Below the pieces are notes generated by a model. That model saw only the letters and a list, made by a program, of their open reading frames with translations. It was not told where the DNA came from and searched no databases. A stretch of DNA of 64,000 nt from an uncultured Sphingobacteriaceae bacterium (lineage in GTDB: Bacteria; Bacteroidota; Bacteroidia; Sphingobacteriales; Sphingobacteriaceae): the NCBI GenBank assembly GCA_946887045.1, contig CAMPKC010000019.1:12040-76039 (forward strand), given 5' to 3'. Positions 8,967-18,072 of this stretch are shown here, in pieces (the first letter of the stretch is position 1; every line of letters starts with the position of its first letter). The position numbers and the translations under genes are program-made.

Positions 8967-9947
8967 TTACCCCTTCGCAGGAACGAATCTGGTTACCTGA
9001 TTTTTAATTGGTTTAAGCGTCCTTAAAAACGAGTAAATTGCTTCCAGGTCTTGCACTTTCATTCCTCCATACATGGTCCATGGCATAATTGTTTGAAATT
9101 CTGATCCTGAGACAGTTTTTATTGTATGCCCGGAATCGGCAAAGGTTTTAAATCTTTCTACAAAGTGCTTCTGTGTCCAGTTTCCAATACCCGTTTCTTT
9201 GTCAGGAGTTATATTGGCAGTATATACTGAGCCGCCCGGTAATTTAAATTCTCGTCCACCGGCAAAATCCATTCCTTCAACGAATTTACCATCCAGCAAG
9301 TTTGTGTGGCAATCAAAACAAGCAGAAGCATTAACTAAATAAGCACCATATTCCAGTGTTTTAGAAGTGGAAGGAAGCTTTTGCGGACTTGCTTTCTTTG
9401 GAATAGTATTAACTATAAAATTTAAAGGGAAATCCAGTTCTTTTTCAGCCACGGCAGTTCGTTTTTCCGGTAATGTGCGTAAAAATGCGATGATTGAATA
9501 AATATCTTCTTTGTCCATTTTTCCATAAGAAGCGTAAGGCATTATCGGGAAAATGGCTGAGCCATCTTTTTTTACACCTGTGGTTATTGCCCGAAATATT
9601 TCACCGTCTGTCCAGCTTTTTAAATTGTACGGCGTAATATTGGGACTGTAAATCGTACCTGGAATACCTGCAGCTTCATCAAATTTTTCTCCTCCGGCAC
9701 CAATGCTATTTACATCTATCGGTCCTGAAAATTTACTCCAGTCACGCGTTGAATGACAGTCAATGCAAACAGCAACATTCATTGCCAGGTACCTGCCTCT
9801 TTCAACCCTTTCGGGGGTTAGTTCAATTTTTAAATCAGGAGCTTCGCCAACGTTGGGTAAGGCAAACTTGACATAACTTAATAGCGATCCAATAATAACT
9901 ACCAATGCTAAAATAGCATAGATGATGATTTTTCCAGCTTTTTTCAT
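8967..9947 (-). CDS. Membrane-anchored dihaem cytochrome c
   Basis: A 326-residue protein with one N-terminal membrane helix (IIIYAILALVVIIGSLLSYV), which should place the rest in the periplasm. There are two c-type haem sites, CIDCH at about 62 and CFDCH at about 211. Each is followed by a plausible axial Met region (IMPYASYGKM and IMPWTMYGGM) and a C-terminal helix of the DIYSIIAFLRTLP type. The two halves look like a duplicated cytochrome c domain, as in cytochrome subunits of periplasmic dehydrogenases. No partner dehydrogenase is adjacent, so its electron donor is unknown. It is a single-gene unit on the minus strand. Confidence 0.85.
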   Translation of the reverse strand: MKKAGKIIIYAILALVVIIGSLLSYVKFALPNVGEAPDLKIELTPERVERGRYLAMNVAVCIDCHSTRDWSKFSGPIDVNSIGAGGEKFDEAAGIPGTIYSPNITPYNLKSWTDGEIFRAITTGVKKDGSAIFPIMPYASYGKMDKEDIYSIIAFLRTLPEKRTAVAEKELDFPLNFIVNTIPKKASPQKLPSTSKTLEYGAYLVNASACFDCHTNLLDGKFVEGMDFAGGREFKLPGGSVYTANITPDKETGIGNWTQKHFVERFKTFADSGHTIKTVSGSEFQTIMPWTMYGGMKVQDLEAIYSFLRTLKPIKNQVTRFVPAKG

Positions 9948-10004
9948 GTACTATGTGATAAGGTTAGTTTTTCAGACGCACAGACCGCGCCAAATGCTAC
10001 ATGA

Positions 10005-10040
10005 AAATAAAAAAATTATTTAATATCAATTAAATAATTT
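10005..10040 (-). terminator. Intrinsic terminator of the yigZ-udp operon
   Basis: AAATTATTTAAT at 10013-10024 and ATTAAATAATTT at 10029-10040 form a perfect 12-pair stem with a four-base loop. On the minus strand it is followed by a run of seven Ts. The stop codon of the nucleoside phosphorylase (10026-10028) lies inside the loop, so the hairpin overlaps the end of the gene. Confidence 0.75.
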
Positions 10041-10895
10041 ACTTAATACTAGCTCAATTGATTGTTTTATAGCTTTTTGAGGCGCATTGCTGAATTGCTG
10101 GCTTACCCGGTTGGCTAGTATTGTATTCACAGAAATCGCTTTATGTCCTAATATTTTAGCTAAGGCATAAATACCCGCAGTTTCCATCTCGAGGTTGGTA
10201 ATTTGATGGTGGTTATAGTTAAAGTTTTGAAAACTTCTGATCAGATTGTCGTTTGAGCTTCTTGCCCGCAGCATGCGGCCTTGGGGAGCGTAAAAGCCCG
10301 GCGTCGTAACTGTAATGCCATGTTTAAGGTCTTTGCCGATTTGAAAAAGCAGGTCATTGTCGGCTGCGGCTACATAGGGGAAAATGTTGGTAAGCCCCTG
10401 AAAATGACTTTCAATAGCGCGTTTAAAATGTTCTTCTTCTAATGTCAACGCCTGGTTATAATAATGCATCAAGCTGTCTAAGCCAATTGCATATTCAGAA
10501 ACCAGGATGCTGTCCACAGCGATGCTTTCCTGTAAAGAGCCGGATGTTCCTATACGGATTATGTTTAACGATTTCTTTAGTTGTTTTTCTGTACGTGATT
10601 GGAAATCAACGTTTGCTAAAGCATCTAATTCATTTAAAACAATGTCGATATTATCGGTGCCAATTCCTGTAGATAATACAGTAATTCTATTTTGCCCTAT
10701 ATAGCCTGTATGAGTAACAAACTCTCTTTTTCCTTTTTTTAATTCAATTGAATCAAAATGTATGGACACTTCACTTACCCTGTCAGGATCTCCGACTGTA
10801 ATAATAGTATCAGCAATATCTTCGGGTAAAAGATTTAGATGATAAATGCTGCCATCCGCATTCAATATAAGGTCGGTTTCAGGAATAGGAGTCAT
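10026..10895 (-). CDS. Nucleoside phosphorylase (uridine phosphorylase family)
   Basis: A 289-residue cytoplasmic enzyme of the PNP/UDP superfamily, expected to split nucleosides with phosphate into base and ribose-1-phosphate. Visible blocks are IITVGDPDRV (phosphate-binding loop), STGIGTDNIDIVLNELDAL, IRIGTSGSLQ, and NLEMETAGIYALAKILGH, where the Glu-Met-Glu contacts ribose. The match is closest to uridine phosphorylases, but base specificity cannot be read with certainty. The ATG overlaps the stop of the upstream YigZ gene as ATGA, indicating translational coupling. Confidence 0.88.
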   Translation of the reverse strand: MTPIPETDLILNADGSIYHLNLLPEDIADTIITVGDPDRVSEVSIHFDSIELKKGKREFVTHTGYIGQNRITVLSTGIGTDNIDIVLNELDALANVDFQSRTEKQLKKSLNIIRIGTSGSLQESIAVDSILVSEYAIGLDSLMHYYNQALTLEEEHFKRAIESHFQGLTNIFPYVAAADNDLLFQIGKDLKHGITVTTPGFYAPQGRMLRARSSNDNLIRSFQNFNYNHHQITNLEMETAGIYALAKILGHKAISVNTILANRVSQQFSNAPQKAIKQSIELVLSKLFN

Positions 10896-11506
10896 TGTGT
10901 TCTGAGATATGTTAAGGTGCTAGGATTGATCTTTTCTAGTTTTGAGATGACTGTATTTACCAGAGCTTTCGGAATGTCGAGCTCTATATCGCAGGTATTT
11001 TCAAATTGCTGATTAAGGATTGTTAAACTGTGATCCTTAATGATTTTCATAACATCATTCATCTGAAGATAGTTAAAGGAAATCATATAAACATCATTCA
11101 CGGTTAATTCAATAATTTTCGCTGTGTTTAAGGCATCAGTAGTAGCAGATTTATACGCATTAATTAACCCGGGTACGCCTAAAAGTGTGCCTCCGAAATA
11201 TCTAACTACCACTACAAGGATATTCGTCAGGTCGTTTGAAAGAATAGTGTTTAGGATCGGTCTTCCAGCCGTGCCGGAAGGCTCTCCATCATCATTTAAA
11301 CGGAAAACAGATCGGTCAGGGCTTAGGCGGAGTGCCCAGCAATGGTGCCTTGCTTTTGGATGCAGAGCTTTCAGAGCTGAAATGTACTCTTTTACATTCC
11401 CCTCCGACTTAATAGGATAGGCATATGCCAGAAATTTACTGCCTTTATCCCTGAAAATCCCTTCAGAAGCTTCAGCAATCGTTTTATAGCGGTCATCAAA
11501 AAGCAT
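10892..11506 (-). CDS. YigZ/IMPACT family protein
   Basis: About 204 residues. The UPF0029/IMPACT N-terminal fold is shown by KGSKFLAYAYPI, ALHPKARHHCWALRL, NDDGEPSGTAGRPIL and VVVVRYFGGTLLGVPGLINAYKSA. A second alpha/beta domain (DUF1949-like) follows. Bacterial relatives are of uncertain function, with links to translation regulation and proline peptidases. ATG at 11506 is preferred over one at 11584, whose extra 26 residues do not resemble the family. A -7-like box TATACTTG lies five bases before 11506. It is coupled to the downstream nucleoside phosphorylase by a four-base overlap. Confidence 0.88.
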   Translation of the reverse strand: MLFDDRYKTIAEASEGIFRDKGSKFLAYAYPIKSEGNVKEYISALKALHPKARHHCWALRLSPDRSVFRLNDDGEPSGTAGRPILNTILSNDLTNILVVVVRYFGGTLLGVPGLINAYKSATTDALNTAKIIELTVNDVYMISFNYLQMNDVMKIIKDHSLTILNQQFENTCDIELDIPKALVNTVISKLEKINPSTLTYLRTQ

Positions 11507-11511
11507 GCAGG

Positions 11512-11519
11512 CAAGTATA
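11512..11519 (-). promoter_or_regulatory. -7-like box of yigZ
   Basis: On the minus strand the bases read TATACTTG, one mismatch from TANNTTTG, and end five bases before the chosen yigZ ATG. This implies a very short or absent leader and supports the internal start codon. No clear -33 element was seen. Confidence 0.35.
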
Positions 11520-11658
11520 GGTAAAAGAAGGGAAGGGCGGAAGCTGGAATTTGAACAGGTATTGTTAAAATGAATAGATATCACACAGCTAAGTGAACTT
11601 TTTAAAACTTGCGGGCAAATCTTCCTGTTAAACAGAAAATCATCTATCTAAATAATTT

Positions 11659-12522
11659 ATGCAGGAATCAAACGAAGAAAAACAAGTGCAACCACCTCAG
11701 ACGCAGAAAAAGCAACCAGGTATAGAATCGAAAATGACACCCCGACCTGCTTTTGAGGGCCAGGACGTATTTTCGAAGCTGGCAGGAAAAGTTGCCATTA
11801 TCACCGGTGGCGATAGTGGAATCGGCCGTGCTGCAGCGGTACTTTATGCCAGGGAAGGTGCCGATATCGTAGTTGCTTACCTGGATGAGCATAAGGATGC
11901 TGAAGAAACTAAAAAGCAAGTTGAAGAAGAAGGCCAGCAATGTTTGTTAATAGCAGGGGATGTGGGCGATGAGCAGCATTGCATAAAAATTGTGGAAGAC
12001 ACGATCCGGAAATTTGGCCGTTTAGATATTCTGGTTAACAACGCGGCAGTTCAATATCCGCAAGAAAATATTGAAGATATTTCATCGGAACAGCTCGAAA
12101 AAACCTTCCGGACAAATATCTTCGCCTATTTTTATATGGTTAAAGCCGCGGTGAAATATCTGCAAAACGGAAGTTCAATCATTAATACGACTTCGGTAAC
12201 GGCCTACCGGGGAAGCAGCCATTTATTAGACTATGCATCCACAAAGGGTGCAATCGTGGCTTTTACGCGCTCTCTTGCTCAGAATCTTGCAAAAAAAGGA
12301 ATTCGTGTAAATGGAGTGGCGCCGGGTCCGATCTGGACTCCATTAATTCCCTCAACATTTCCTGCTGATCAGGTCGCTACCTTCGGCAGTGATGTTCCCT
12401 TAGGGAGACCCGGGCAACCGGAAGAGGTAGCCCCGTGCTATCTGTTCTTAGCTTCAGAAGATGCAAGTTATATGATAGGACAGGTTCTTCATCCCAACGG
12501 AGGAGAAATTATCAACGGTTAA
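11659..12522 (+). CDS. Short-chain dehydrogenase/reductase with N-terminal extension
   Basis: A 287-residue classical SDR. A polar Gln/Lys-rich extension of about 45 residues (QVQPPQTQKKQPGIESKM) precedes the Rossmann start KVAIITGGDSGIGRAAAVLYA. Further motifs are NNAAVQYP, catalytic Ser and Tyr-x3-Lys in NTTSVTAYRGSSHLLDYASTKGA, and VNGVAPGPIWTPLIP. The extension with the PGIESKM-P pattern is typical of the YhdF/YhxC/YgfF-like stress SDR group. Substrate is unknown. It is transcribed alone, followed by a strong hairpin terminator. Confidence 0.88.
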   Translation: MQESNEEKQVQPPQTQKKQPGIESKMTPRPAFEGQDVFSKLAGKVAIITGGDSGIGRAAAVLYAREGADIVVAYLDEHKDAEETKKQVEEEGQQCLLIAGDVGDEQHCIKIVEDTIRKFGRLDILVNNAAVQYPQENIEDISSEQLEKTFRTNIFAYFYMVKAAVKYLQNGSSIINTTSVTAYRGSSHLLDYASTKGAIVAFTRSLAQNLAKKGIRVNGVAPGPIWTPLIPSTFPADQVATFGSDVPLGRPGQPEEVAPCYLFLASEDASYMIGQVLHPNGGEIING

Positions 12523-12561
12523 ATTGCTAAAAACTGTCTTAGTTTTGGGTTCAAAAACACA

Positions 12562-12613
12562 TTTAGGACGATAAAATGATAATATTAATGTCTTTTATCG
12601 TTCTAAAGTTTTG
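12562..12613 (+). terminator. Intrinsic terminator after the SDR gene
   Basis: TTTAGGACGATAAAA at 12562-12576 pairs with TTTTATCGTTCTAAA at 12593-12607 (15 pairs, one G-U, 16-base loop), followed by GTTTTG. It lies 40 bases after the SDR stop. The tail overlaps the -33 element of the ppc promoter. Confidence 0.65.
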
Positions 12614-12639
12614 CATACGGTTTAATCCTGCTATTTTTG
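12610..12639 (+). promoter_or_regulatory. Promoter of ppc, consensus match
   Basis: TTTG at 12610-12613, an 18-base spacer and TATTTTTG at 12632-12639 match the Bacteroidota primary-sigma consensus TTTG-N17-21-TANNTTTG at every fixed position. The predicted start near 12645 leaves about 20 bases before the ppc ATG. Confidence 0.7.
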
Positions 12640-12664
12640 TTAGCCGAAGGCCGAAGCAATTAAC

Positions 12665-15235
12665 ATGAAATTAAGTCAGAAAGAAGCACTTTTTACCAAT
12701 GAGGTAGTAACGAGGTTTGAACTTTACAATAGTTTATTTTTAACCCTACCGTTCTATCGCATTAAACACACAGGAACATTATTGCCATTTTTTACCTCTC
12801 ATTGCGAGGGAGGAGTGAAGAATCATTTGGCTCCCGAAGATATTATAGAGAGTTTTTTTGGACAGTACGAACAGTATGTTCAAGCCGAGGATCGCTTTGA
12901 CCTTTTATTCAGGTTCATACAATACATTGAAAGACAAGTTGTGCTATTTGATGCTATAGAAGATTCGGCGTTTAATAAAACCAGTCGAAATGAGGATACG
13001 GGAAGTTTGCCGGTATTACTGCAACAGGCTGCTTCAAATCCGGCAATGAAGGCACAAATTCAAAAAAAGCTTGAGGAGTTTTCATTAAGATTAGTATTAA
13101 CGGCGCACCCAACGCAGTTTTATCCGGGAAGTGTATTAGCGATTATTACCGATTTAACAGAAGCATTAAAAGCCAATAATGTAAGTTCAATACATGAACT
13201 CTTACAACAATTAGGAAAAACTCCATTCTTTAAAAAAAATAAACCTACTCCGGTAGACGAGGCAGTAAGTTTAGCATGGTTTTTAGAGAACGTGTTTTAC
13301 AATGTAGTTTCAAATCTGCAGAAACAAATAGAAAATGAGTTCGAGGGGCCTGTATTTATTAATCCACAGCTTATAGAACTTGGTTTTTGGCCCGGAGGAG
13401 ACAGAGACGGAAATCCGAACGTAACTTCTAAAAGCACGAAGGATGTTTCAGAAATATTGAGAGAAATTCTTTTCCGGTGCTATTACCGCGATTTTAAAAC
13501 GCTTAAACGACGGATTACTTTTCGTGGGGTAGAGAAATATCTGGATCGGTTGCAGGAGCTATTTTATCAGAATAGTTTTATGCGTGTTGAAGAGCCATAT
13601 GATTTGCAGGATGAAATAATTGAAAATCTTGAGGCTATCAAAGCCGTTCTTGTTAATAGTCACGACAGTCTTTTCTTAAACACTGTAGACGATTTAATTC
13701 GTAAGGTAAGGTTATTTGGATGTTACTTCGCTTCGCTTGATATTCGTCAGGATAGTCGTGTGCTAAGAAAAACACATCAGGCTTGCCGCCAATATTTAAG
13801 TTCTCCTTTCCCGGAAGGGTATGATGAATTACCTGAACAGGAAAAACTTCAAAAACTAACTTTCGAAGAAGCGGATTGCCCGTGTAATACATTGGACGAT
13901 TTAAGCAACGATACTCTTCAAACTATTCGTTTGATGAAAAATATTCAGTTTGCCGGCGGTGAAAAAGCTTGTCACAGGTTTATTATCAGCAACTGTCAGC
14001 AGGCATCTGATATCTTACAGCTTATGAACCTCTTTATGTGGAGCGGCTGGAAAAAAGAAGATATTCATGTTGATTTCGTTCCTTTATTCGAGACCGTTCA
14101 GGATCTTTCGTCTGCTGCTCATGTAATGGAAAGTCTTTATACACATCCGTTTTACAAAGGACATCTGGAAAACAGGGGCAATAAGCAGGTGATTATGCTT
14201 GGTTTCTCGGATAGCACGAAGGATGGAGGCTACTTGATGGCAAACTGGTCAATTTATAAAGCTAAAATTGAACTTACTACCATTGCCAGAAATTACGATA
14301 TTGATCTGGCGTTTTTTGACGGCCGTGGAGGCCCACCCGCACGCGGTGGTGGTAAAACCCATAAGTTTTACGCGACAATGGGTCAGGAAATTGCCAACGA
14401 CCACATTCAATTAACTATCCAAGGGCAAACAATCAGCAGTCAATACGGCTCTTTTGATACCGCGCATTATAATATTGAACAGTTAATTAATGCAGGGGTT
14501 GTTTCATCTCTGGATACACATAATGATAAGGATACATTAACTGCTGCTGAAAAAGCTTTAATTGATGTGATGGCTAACGAAAGCCATCACGCGTTCGTAG
14601 CATTAAGAGAGGATCCGTTATTTTTAAAATATCTTGAATCTTACAGTCCTTTAAAGCTGTTATCACAGATAAATATAAGCAGCAGGCCAGTTAAACGTAA
14701 CTCTGGTGCAGAGCTTAAACTTGAAGATCTTCGTGCCATTAGTTTTGTTACCGCGTGGAGTCAGTTAAAGCAAAATATTCCAGGATTTTACGGTGTAGGT
14801 TCAGCTTTAAAAAAAGTGAAAACAAATGGCGGCTGGGAGGAAGTAAAGCGTCTTTATATAAGCTCCGGTCAGTTTAAAACGATGATAGACAACTGTATGA
14901 TGTCTATGTCGAAGTCTGATTTCAGAATTACCGCGTATCTTCAAAAAGATAAAGAGTTCGGGTATTTTTGGAAAACGTTAAAAGCCGAATATGAGCTTAC
15001 GCGGGATCTTATTCTTGAATTAACCGGTACCAAATTAATTATGGAACAATATCCGGTTGAGCGCCGCTCAATAGCCTTAAGAGAGAAAATTATCTTGCCT
15101 TTGGTAACTATCCAGCATTATGCTTTACAAAAGTTGCAATCAGAGGATCTTGATGAAAAGCAAATCGCAATCTATAATAAGCTGGTGATTAGAACAGTTT
15201 ATGGAATTGTAAACGCGGGAAGAAATTTAGCTTAA
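12665..15235 (+). CDS. ppc: Phosphoenolpyruvate carboxylase
   Basis: An 856-residue cytoplasmic enzyme converting PEP and bicarbonate to oxaloacetate, an anaplerotic supply to the TCA cycle. Active-site blocks in order are LVLTAHPTQFYPGSV, FWPGGDRDGNPNVTSKST, SDSTKDGGYLMANWS, FFDGRGGPPARGGGKTH and the C-terminal end IVNAGRNLA. Length is slightly below the usual 880-970 residues. The catalytic loop reads GRGGPPARGGG rather than the E. coli form GRGGxxGRGG, and the C-terminus is RNLA instead of QNTG; this variation fits Bacteroidota enzymes rather than loss of function. It is a single-gene unit with a clear promoter and terminator. Confidence 0.95.
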   Translation: MKLSQKEALFTNEVVTRFELYNSLFLTLPFYRIKHTGTLLPFFTSHCEGGVKNHLAPEDIIESFFGQYEQYVQAEDRFDLLFRFIQYIERQVVLFDAIEDSAFNKTSRNEDTGSLPVLLQQAASNPAMKAQIQKKLEEFSLRLVLTAHPTQFYPGSVLAIITDLTEALKANNVSSIHELLQQLGKTPFFKKNKPTPVDEAVSLAWFLENVFYNVVSNLQKQIENEFEGPVFINPQLIELGFWPGGDRDGNPNVTSKSTKDVSEILREILFRCYYRDFKTLKRRITFRGVEKYLDRLQELFYQNSFMRVEEPYDLQDEIIENLEAIKAVLVNSHDSLFLNTVDDLIRKVRLFGCYFASLDIRQDSRVLRKTHQACRQYLSSPFPEGYDELPEQEKLQKLTFEEADCPCNTLDDLSNDTLQTIRLMKNIQFAGGEKACHRFIISNCQQASDILQLMNLFMWSGWKKEDIHVDFVPLFETVQDLSSAAHVMESLYTHPFYKGHLENRGNKQVIMLGFSDSTKDGGYLMANWSIYKAKIELTTIARNYDIDLAFFDGRGGPPARGGGKTHKFYATMGQEIANDHIQLTIQGQTISSQYGSFDTAHYNIEQLINAGVVSSLDTHNDKDTLTAAEKALIDVMANESHHAFVALREDPLFLKYLESYSPLKLLSQINISSRPVKRNSGAELKLEDLRAISFVTAWSQLKQNIPGFYGVGSALKKVKTNGGWEEVKRLYISSGQFKTMIDNCMMSMSKSDFRITAYLQKDKEFGYFWKTLKAEYELTRDLILELTGTKLIMEQYPVERRSIALREKIILPLVTIQHYALQKLQSEDLDEKQIAIYNKLVIRTVYGIVNAGRNLA

Positions 15236-15266
15236 TTTCAACAAGTCCAAATAATTATTTATTTCC

Positions 15267-15303
15267 AAAGCCTAAGTTTTATAACTTAGGCTTTCTTGTT
15301 TTT
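15267..15303 (+). terminator. Intrinsic terminator of ppc
   Basis: AAAGCCTAAGTT at 15267-15278 and AACTTAGGCTTT at 15283-15294 form a perfect 12-pair stem with the loop TTAT, followed by CTTGTTTTTG. It is 31 bases after the ppc stop and only a few bases before the ThuA-like gene. Confidence 0.85.
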
Positions 15304-15308
15304 GTACT

Positions 15309-16043
15309 ATGAAGAAGCTACTGTTATTAATTATACCTTGTTTCCTTGGTTTATCGTTTAAAGCGGACTTTGCCAGCGCAAAGAAGCCGGTAAAAGTTTT
15401 GATATTTTCGAAAACTATGGGTTTCAGGCACAAAAGTATTGCCGATGGTATCGTTGCGATTCAAAAGTTGGGTCAAGAGAATAATTTCGTTGCTGATACA
15501 ACTGAGGATCCATTAAAATTCACATCCCAAAACTTGAAGAATTACAAGGCTATAATTTTTCTGAGCCCTACCGGTGAGTTTTTCAATGTCGAACAAAAAG
15601 CGGCTTTCAGAAATTATATTCAGAAAGGGGGAGGTTTTGTCGGGATACATGCCGCTACCGATTGTTTGTTTAAATGGGAATGGTATGGCAAGATGATAGG
15701 TGCATATTTTACCGATCATCCAGCTATCCAGGAAGCCTCTTTAACCTTGGTTAACACTAAACATTCAGCAACTAAATCACTGGTTTCGCCCTGGAAGCGT
15801 ACAGATGAATGGTACAATTTCAGATATACGAATCAGAATATAAAGGTGCTTATAAATATTGATGAGAATAGCTACAAAGGTGGTAAAAACGGTGATCCTC
15901 ATCCGGTTTCCTGGTATCATGATTTTGAAGGCGGAAGGGTTTTTTACACAGCTTTAGGCCATACATCTGAATCGTATACATCAGATGAGTATTTTTTAAA
16001 GCATCTGCTGGGCGGCATAAAATACGCAGCTAATGTCAAATAA
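15309..16043 (+). CDS. ThuA-like domain protein, secreted
   Basis: A 244-residue protein with a signal peptide (MKKLLLLIIPCFLGLSFKADFASA) and a ThuA/glutamine-amidotransferase-like fold: VKVLIFSKTMGFRHKSI, KAIIFLSPTGEFFN, GGFVGIHAATDCLFKWEWYGKMIGAYFTDHP, and HPVSWYHDFEGGRVFYTALGHTSESY near the end. ThuA domains in Bacteroidota are often exported and tied to carbohydrate use, but the reaction is not established. The next gene, a Gfo/Idh/MocA oxidoreductase, starts 33 bases later. That pairing recurs in sugar-metabolism loci, so the two are probably co-transcribed. Confidence 0.87.
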   Translation: MKKLLLLIIPCFLGLSFKADFASAKKPVKVLIFSKTMGFRHKSIADGIVAIQKLGQENNFVADTTEDPLKFTSQNLKNYKAIIFLSPTGEFFNVEQKAAFRNYIQKGGGFVGIHAATDCLFKWEWYGKMIGAYFTDHPAIQEASLTLVNTKHSATKSLVSPWKRTDEWYNFRYTNQNIKVLINIDENSYKGGKNGDPHPVSWYHDFEGGRVFYTALGHTSESYTSDEYFLKHLLGGIKYAANVK

Positions 16044-16076
16044 GTGCTCTTGTAATCATCACCTAATTAAACTATT

Positions 16077-17099
16077 ATGGAGAATCAAATCGTTACGGGT
16101 ATATTGTCGTATGGCATGTCGGGAAGGTTGTTCCACGCGCCTTTTATAGATACACATCAAGATTTTAAGTTTTATTCTGTCACAGAACGGCACGAAAAGA
16201 AAGCGACTTTACGATATCCGGATGTTATCAGCTACAATTCTGTGGATGACTTAATAGCCGATCCAACAGTTGAGTTAGTAATAGTTAATACCCCGAATAA
16301 TACACATTACGAGTTTTCAAAAAAGGCTTTATTGGCCCAGAAACATGTGTTAGTTGAAAAGCCTTTTGCTGCTACATCCGCCGAAGCGAAGGATTTATTT
16401 GACCTTGCCAGGAAAGTTAATCGCAAGATTATGGTTTACCAGAACCGACGCTGGGATTCGGATTTTTTATCTGTGAAAGCTGCTATTGAAAGCGGAGATC
16501 TCGGAAATTTAATCGAAGTCCATTTTCGTTTTGATCGCTACCGGAGAGAAATCAGTAAGAAAGCATTTAAAGAAAACCCGCTTCCGGCTAGTGGTTTAAG
16601 TTACGATTTAGGCCCGCACTTGCTCGATCAGATAATAAGTTTGTTTGGAAGGCCATTGAAGTTCTTTAAGACTTTAAGGACTTTCAGACCCGATTCTCAG
16701 GTTGATGATTATATGAATGTTCATTTAATTTATCCCGGGGGACTGAACGTTTTTGTGACGGCAAGTTTGTTAACAGCACATCCCTTACCTGCCTTTGTTT
16801 TACACGGAACTCAGGGGAGTTTTGTGAAAGAACGAACAGATGTTCAGGAAGATCAATTGGATAAAGAAATTTCTCCCCTGGATAAATCTTACGGAGTTGA
16901 GCCCGACGGAGTTGAAGGTATTATGGTTGTTATCGATCCCGAAGGGAATAAATCTTCAAGTTACCACACCGCTGTAAAAGGAAATTATAACAGGTTATTT
17001 GATGCTGTTTACGCCCAGATTCGGAAAGACGAGCTATATCCTATACAGGAGGAAGAAATACTTTGCCAGTTAGAAATACTTGAAAGCGAAAGTTTCTAA
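16077..17099 (+). CDS. Gfo/Idh/MocA family oxidoreductase
   Basis: A 340-residue NAD(P)-dependent sugar or polyol dehydrogenase. The N-terminal Rossmann domain shows TGILSYGMSGRLFHAPFI, VNTPNNTHYEFSKKALLAQKHVLVEKPFA (the EKP motif with its Lys), then an alpha/beta substrate domain with YQNRRWDSDFL and SYDLGPHLLDQIISLFG. The FHAPFI start is typical of YvaA/IolW-type inositol and aldose oxidoreductases. No signal peptide is seen, so it acts in the cytoplasm. It is downstream of the ThuA-like gene. The substrate is not determinable here. Confidence 0.9.
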   Translation: MENQIVTGILSYGMSGRLFHAPFIDTHQDFKFYSVTERHEKKATLRYPDVISYNSVDDLIADPTVELVIVNTPNNTHYEFSKKALLAQKHVLVEKPFAATSAEAKDLFDLARKVNRKIMVYQNRRWDSDFLSVKAAIESGDLGNLIEVHFRFDRYRREISKKAFKENPLPASGLSYDLGPHLLDQIISLFGRPLKFFKTLRTFRPDSQVDDYMNVHLIYPGGLNVFVTASLLTAHPLPAFVLHGTQGSFVKERTDVQEDQLDKEISPLDKSYGVEPDGVEGIMVVIDPEGNKSSSYHTAVKGNYNRLFDAVYAQIRKDELYPIQEEEILCQLEILESESF

Positions 17100-17121
17100 T
17101 AGGAACTTTTTAAGTGTTATA

Positions 17122-17146
17122 ATCCGTGCAGTATCGGATGTTTTTT
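17122..17146 (+). terminator. Weak hairpin terminator after the oxidoreductase gene
   Basis: ATCCG at 17122-17126 and CGGAT at 17135-17139 enclose an eight-base loop and are followed by G and six Ts. The stem is short but the U-tract is good. Confidence 0.45.
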
Positions 17147-17168
17147 AATTATTACTATTTTAAGCCGA

Positions 17169-17966
17169 ATGAATAAAATCAGACTTTTTCAGGTTGATGC
17201 TTTCACCGAAAAGCAGTTTAAAGGAAATCCAGCAGCAGTTTGTTTGCTTTATGATGAAATTTCTGAAGACACTATGCAAGCGATTGCCGCCGAGAATAAT
17301 CTGTCTGAGACTGCTTTTGTCGTTAAGGTTAAAGATGGCTTTAATTTAAGATGGTTTACGCCAACCGTAGAAGTCGACCTCTGCGGCCATGCTACTTTAG
17401 CAAGTGCGTTTATTATTTGGCAGGAAGGCGAAATCGCTAAAGATGAAACTGTAAGGTTTAATACACGGAGTGGCTTGTTAACCGCTGTGCGAAAGGGAGA
17501 CTGGATTGAACTTGATTTTCCTGCATCGTTTGAAAAAGAGAGTTCTCTGCCGAAGGAAGCACTTGTCGCCTTGAATGTTAAACCAGTAAACGTAGTGTTT
17601 TCTGAGACCAGGTATCTGGTGGAATTGGCCACAGAGGAAGAGGTTCGGGGCTGTAAGCCTGATTTTAATACGCTCAAGAATCACGACATGATCGTTCTTA
17701 CCAGTAAAGGAAACAAATCATCGGATTACGATTTTATTTCACGCTCATTTGCTCCTGCACATGGAATTGATGAAGATCCGGTAACAGGTTCTTCGCATTG
17801 CTGCCTGACGCCCTATTGGTCTAAAAGATTGGGAAAATCTGAGATGTTTGCCTATCAGGCCTCAGAGCGTGGAGGTGAAATCAAAGTGAAACTTTCAGGT
17901 GACAGAGTGTTGTTTTCTGGTAAGGCAGTTACTGTTCTCTCCGGATATTTTTTGTTAGATAAATAG
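17169..17966 (+). CDS. PhzF family isomerase-like protein
   Basis: A 265-residue protein with the duplicated PhzF/diaminopimelate-epimerase-like fold. Diagnostic motifs are QVDAFTEKQFKGNPAAVCLL, the acid/base Glu in ENNLSETAFVV, LRWFTPTVEVDLCGHATLASA, and the second-half loop FAPAHGIDEDPVTGSSHCCLTPYW with conserved Asp and Ser. PhzF proper isomerises a phenazine precursor, but no phenazine genes are present. Most stand-alone homologues have unknown substrates, so only the family is assigned. It is preceded by a weak terminator and probably transcribed alone. Confidence 0.9.
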   Translation: MNKIRLFQVDAFTEKQFKGNPAAVCLLYDEISEDTMQAIAAENNLSETAFVVKVKDGFNLRWFTPTVEVDLCGHATLASAFIIWQEGEIAKDETVRFNTRSGLLTAVRKGDWIELDFPASFEKESSLPKEALVALNVKPVNVVFSETRYLVELATEEEVRGCKPDFNTLKNHDMIVLTSKGNKSSDYDFISRSFAPAHGIDEDPVTGSSHCCLTPYWSKRLGKSEMFAYQASERGGEIKVKLSGDRVLFSGKAVTVLSGYFLLDK

Positions 17967-18072
17967 CCGCTATACCGAATTTTTGTGACAAAGTCTTAAT
18001 TCCTTATCAGCTTCTTAAAGTATTTTAAACCTAAGCCATGGGTTATTGTTCAATGTTTAGACAAAAACTAAC

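Noticed and set aside
17249..17677. 142-codon open frame on the minus strand inside the PhzF gene
   Set aside because: It lies wholly antisense to a gene with intact catalytic motifs, and its translation has no recognisable motif.
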